Below, one piece after another: positions 63,709-64,000 of a stretch of DNA of 64,000 nucleotides. The stretch lies in assembly GCF_000286955.2 (NCBI RefSeq), contig NZ_AJYK02000017.1, forward strand, positions 32,744 through 96,743, given 5' to 3'. A model generated the notes under the pieces. That model did not search any database and was not told where the DNA came from. It saw only the letters and a list, made by a program, of their open reading frames with translations. Both the position numbers and the translations under genes were made by a program. Every line of letters starts with the position of its first letter. Position 1 is the stretch's first letter. The stretch is from Vibrio rumoiensis 1S-45 (GTDB taxonomy: Bacteria > Pseudomonadota > Gammaproteobacteria > Enterobacterales > Vibrionaceae).

Positions 63709-64000
63709 TGTAATTGGTCACTTTGGTTTTGTACCGAGAATAAACGTTATACTCATTAGGAACGCTTGGTTATTGTAATTTACAGTTCAATGGTTAAATT
63801 ATGAGCGCATTATAACATATTGAAATGAAACAATTAAAATAGATTTGTCATTTAATTATCAATTTAATTCACGGTAAAAACAACTAAAGCCTAACCCATA
63901 TTAGCCATGAATATTTCACTAATAAAAGAATAGTACATATTAATAATTAGTATCAGATTCTTTTTAATTTCATTTATACAAATCCAATTGTTTTTCTAAA
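63709..64000. other. AT-rich upstream region of the efflux operon
   Basis: 292 bases to the window edge, no gene visible. Presumably holds the promoter of the FUSC operon. No adjacent LysR regulator is visible within the window. Confidence 0.5.

Overview
The window is a stretch of a low-GC gammaproteobacterial chromosome that reads as Vibrionaceae, most likely Vibrio. The blocks phoB-phoR-pstS / ppx-ppk / pstCAB-phoU, oxyR-prx-cutC, queA-tgt-yajC-secDF, suhB / trmJ / iscRSUA-hscBA-fdx-iscX and ndk-rlmN-pilW-rodZ-ispG-hisS-yfgM-bamB-der follow the order I recall from the Vibrio cholerae large chromosome, and protein lengths and key residues fit. I saw no tRNA, rRNA, insertion sequence, prophage or CRISPR array. 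Most of the window is conserved housekeeping DNA. The accessory-looking parts are the left end and the multigene efflux operon at the right end.

Layout. 1-391 is the 5' end of cyoA (cytochrome bo3 subunit II), cut by the window edge. 392-1225 is mostly non-coding and holds a likely acyltransferase gene remnant. 1226-4304 is the glutathione-dependent formaldehyde detoxification pair frmB/frmA with a divergent LysR regulator. 4301-5134 is a voltage-gated cation channel. 5362-8610 is guaB-guaA with a PurR-like operator inside its promoter. 8969-12169 is xseA and a GAF/degenerate GGDEF/EAL phosphodiesterase. 12767-22261 is a minus-strand run from ndk to der (ribosome/tRNA maturation, isoprenoids, cell shape, outer membrane assembly). 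22373-23668 is pepB. 24008-29797 is the complete isc iron-sulfur operon under two tandem IscR-type sites. 29900-31612 is trmJ and suhB. 31844-37415 is queA-tgt-yajC-secD-secF (queuosine and Sec translocation). 37680-39393 is a divergent OxyR2-type regulator and 2-Cys peroxiredoxin. 39584-52918 is cutC and then the phosphate regulon (phoU, pstB, pstA, pstC, ppk, ppx, pstS, phoR, phoB). 53175-56002 is rdgC, trhP and a ferredoxin. 56090-56812 is an NfsA-type nitroreductase. 56964-63708 is a six-gene operon: FUSC inner-membrane pump, outer-membrane channel, DUF1656 protein, HlyD adaptor, K+ channel, AI-2E-family transporter.

How parts work together. The phosphate block joins sensing (PhoR/PhoB), uptake (PstS/PstC/PstA/PstB), negative control (PhoU) and polyphosphate storage (Ppk/Ppx), and PhoB-box-like repeats lie before phoB and pstC. 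Frm, the OxyR2/Prx pair and Isc cover electrophile, peroxide and iron-sulfur stress. TrmJ, Tgt/QueA, RlmN and TrhP all modify RNA, and RlmN needs iron-sulfur clusters.

The points most worth a second look are the OxyR2 signature with a well-spaced tetrad operator, the acidic (Ca-channel-like) selectivity filter of the voltage-gated channel, three successive perfect inverted repeats in the bamB-der spacer, related short palindromic repeats at two loci, the enlarged PstA/PstC permeases, and the efflux operon that ends in a K+ channel and an AI-2E-family protein. I do not see a clearly undescribed defence or mobile system.
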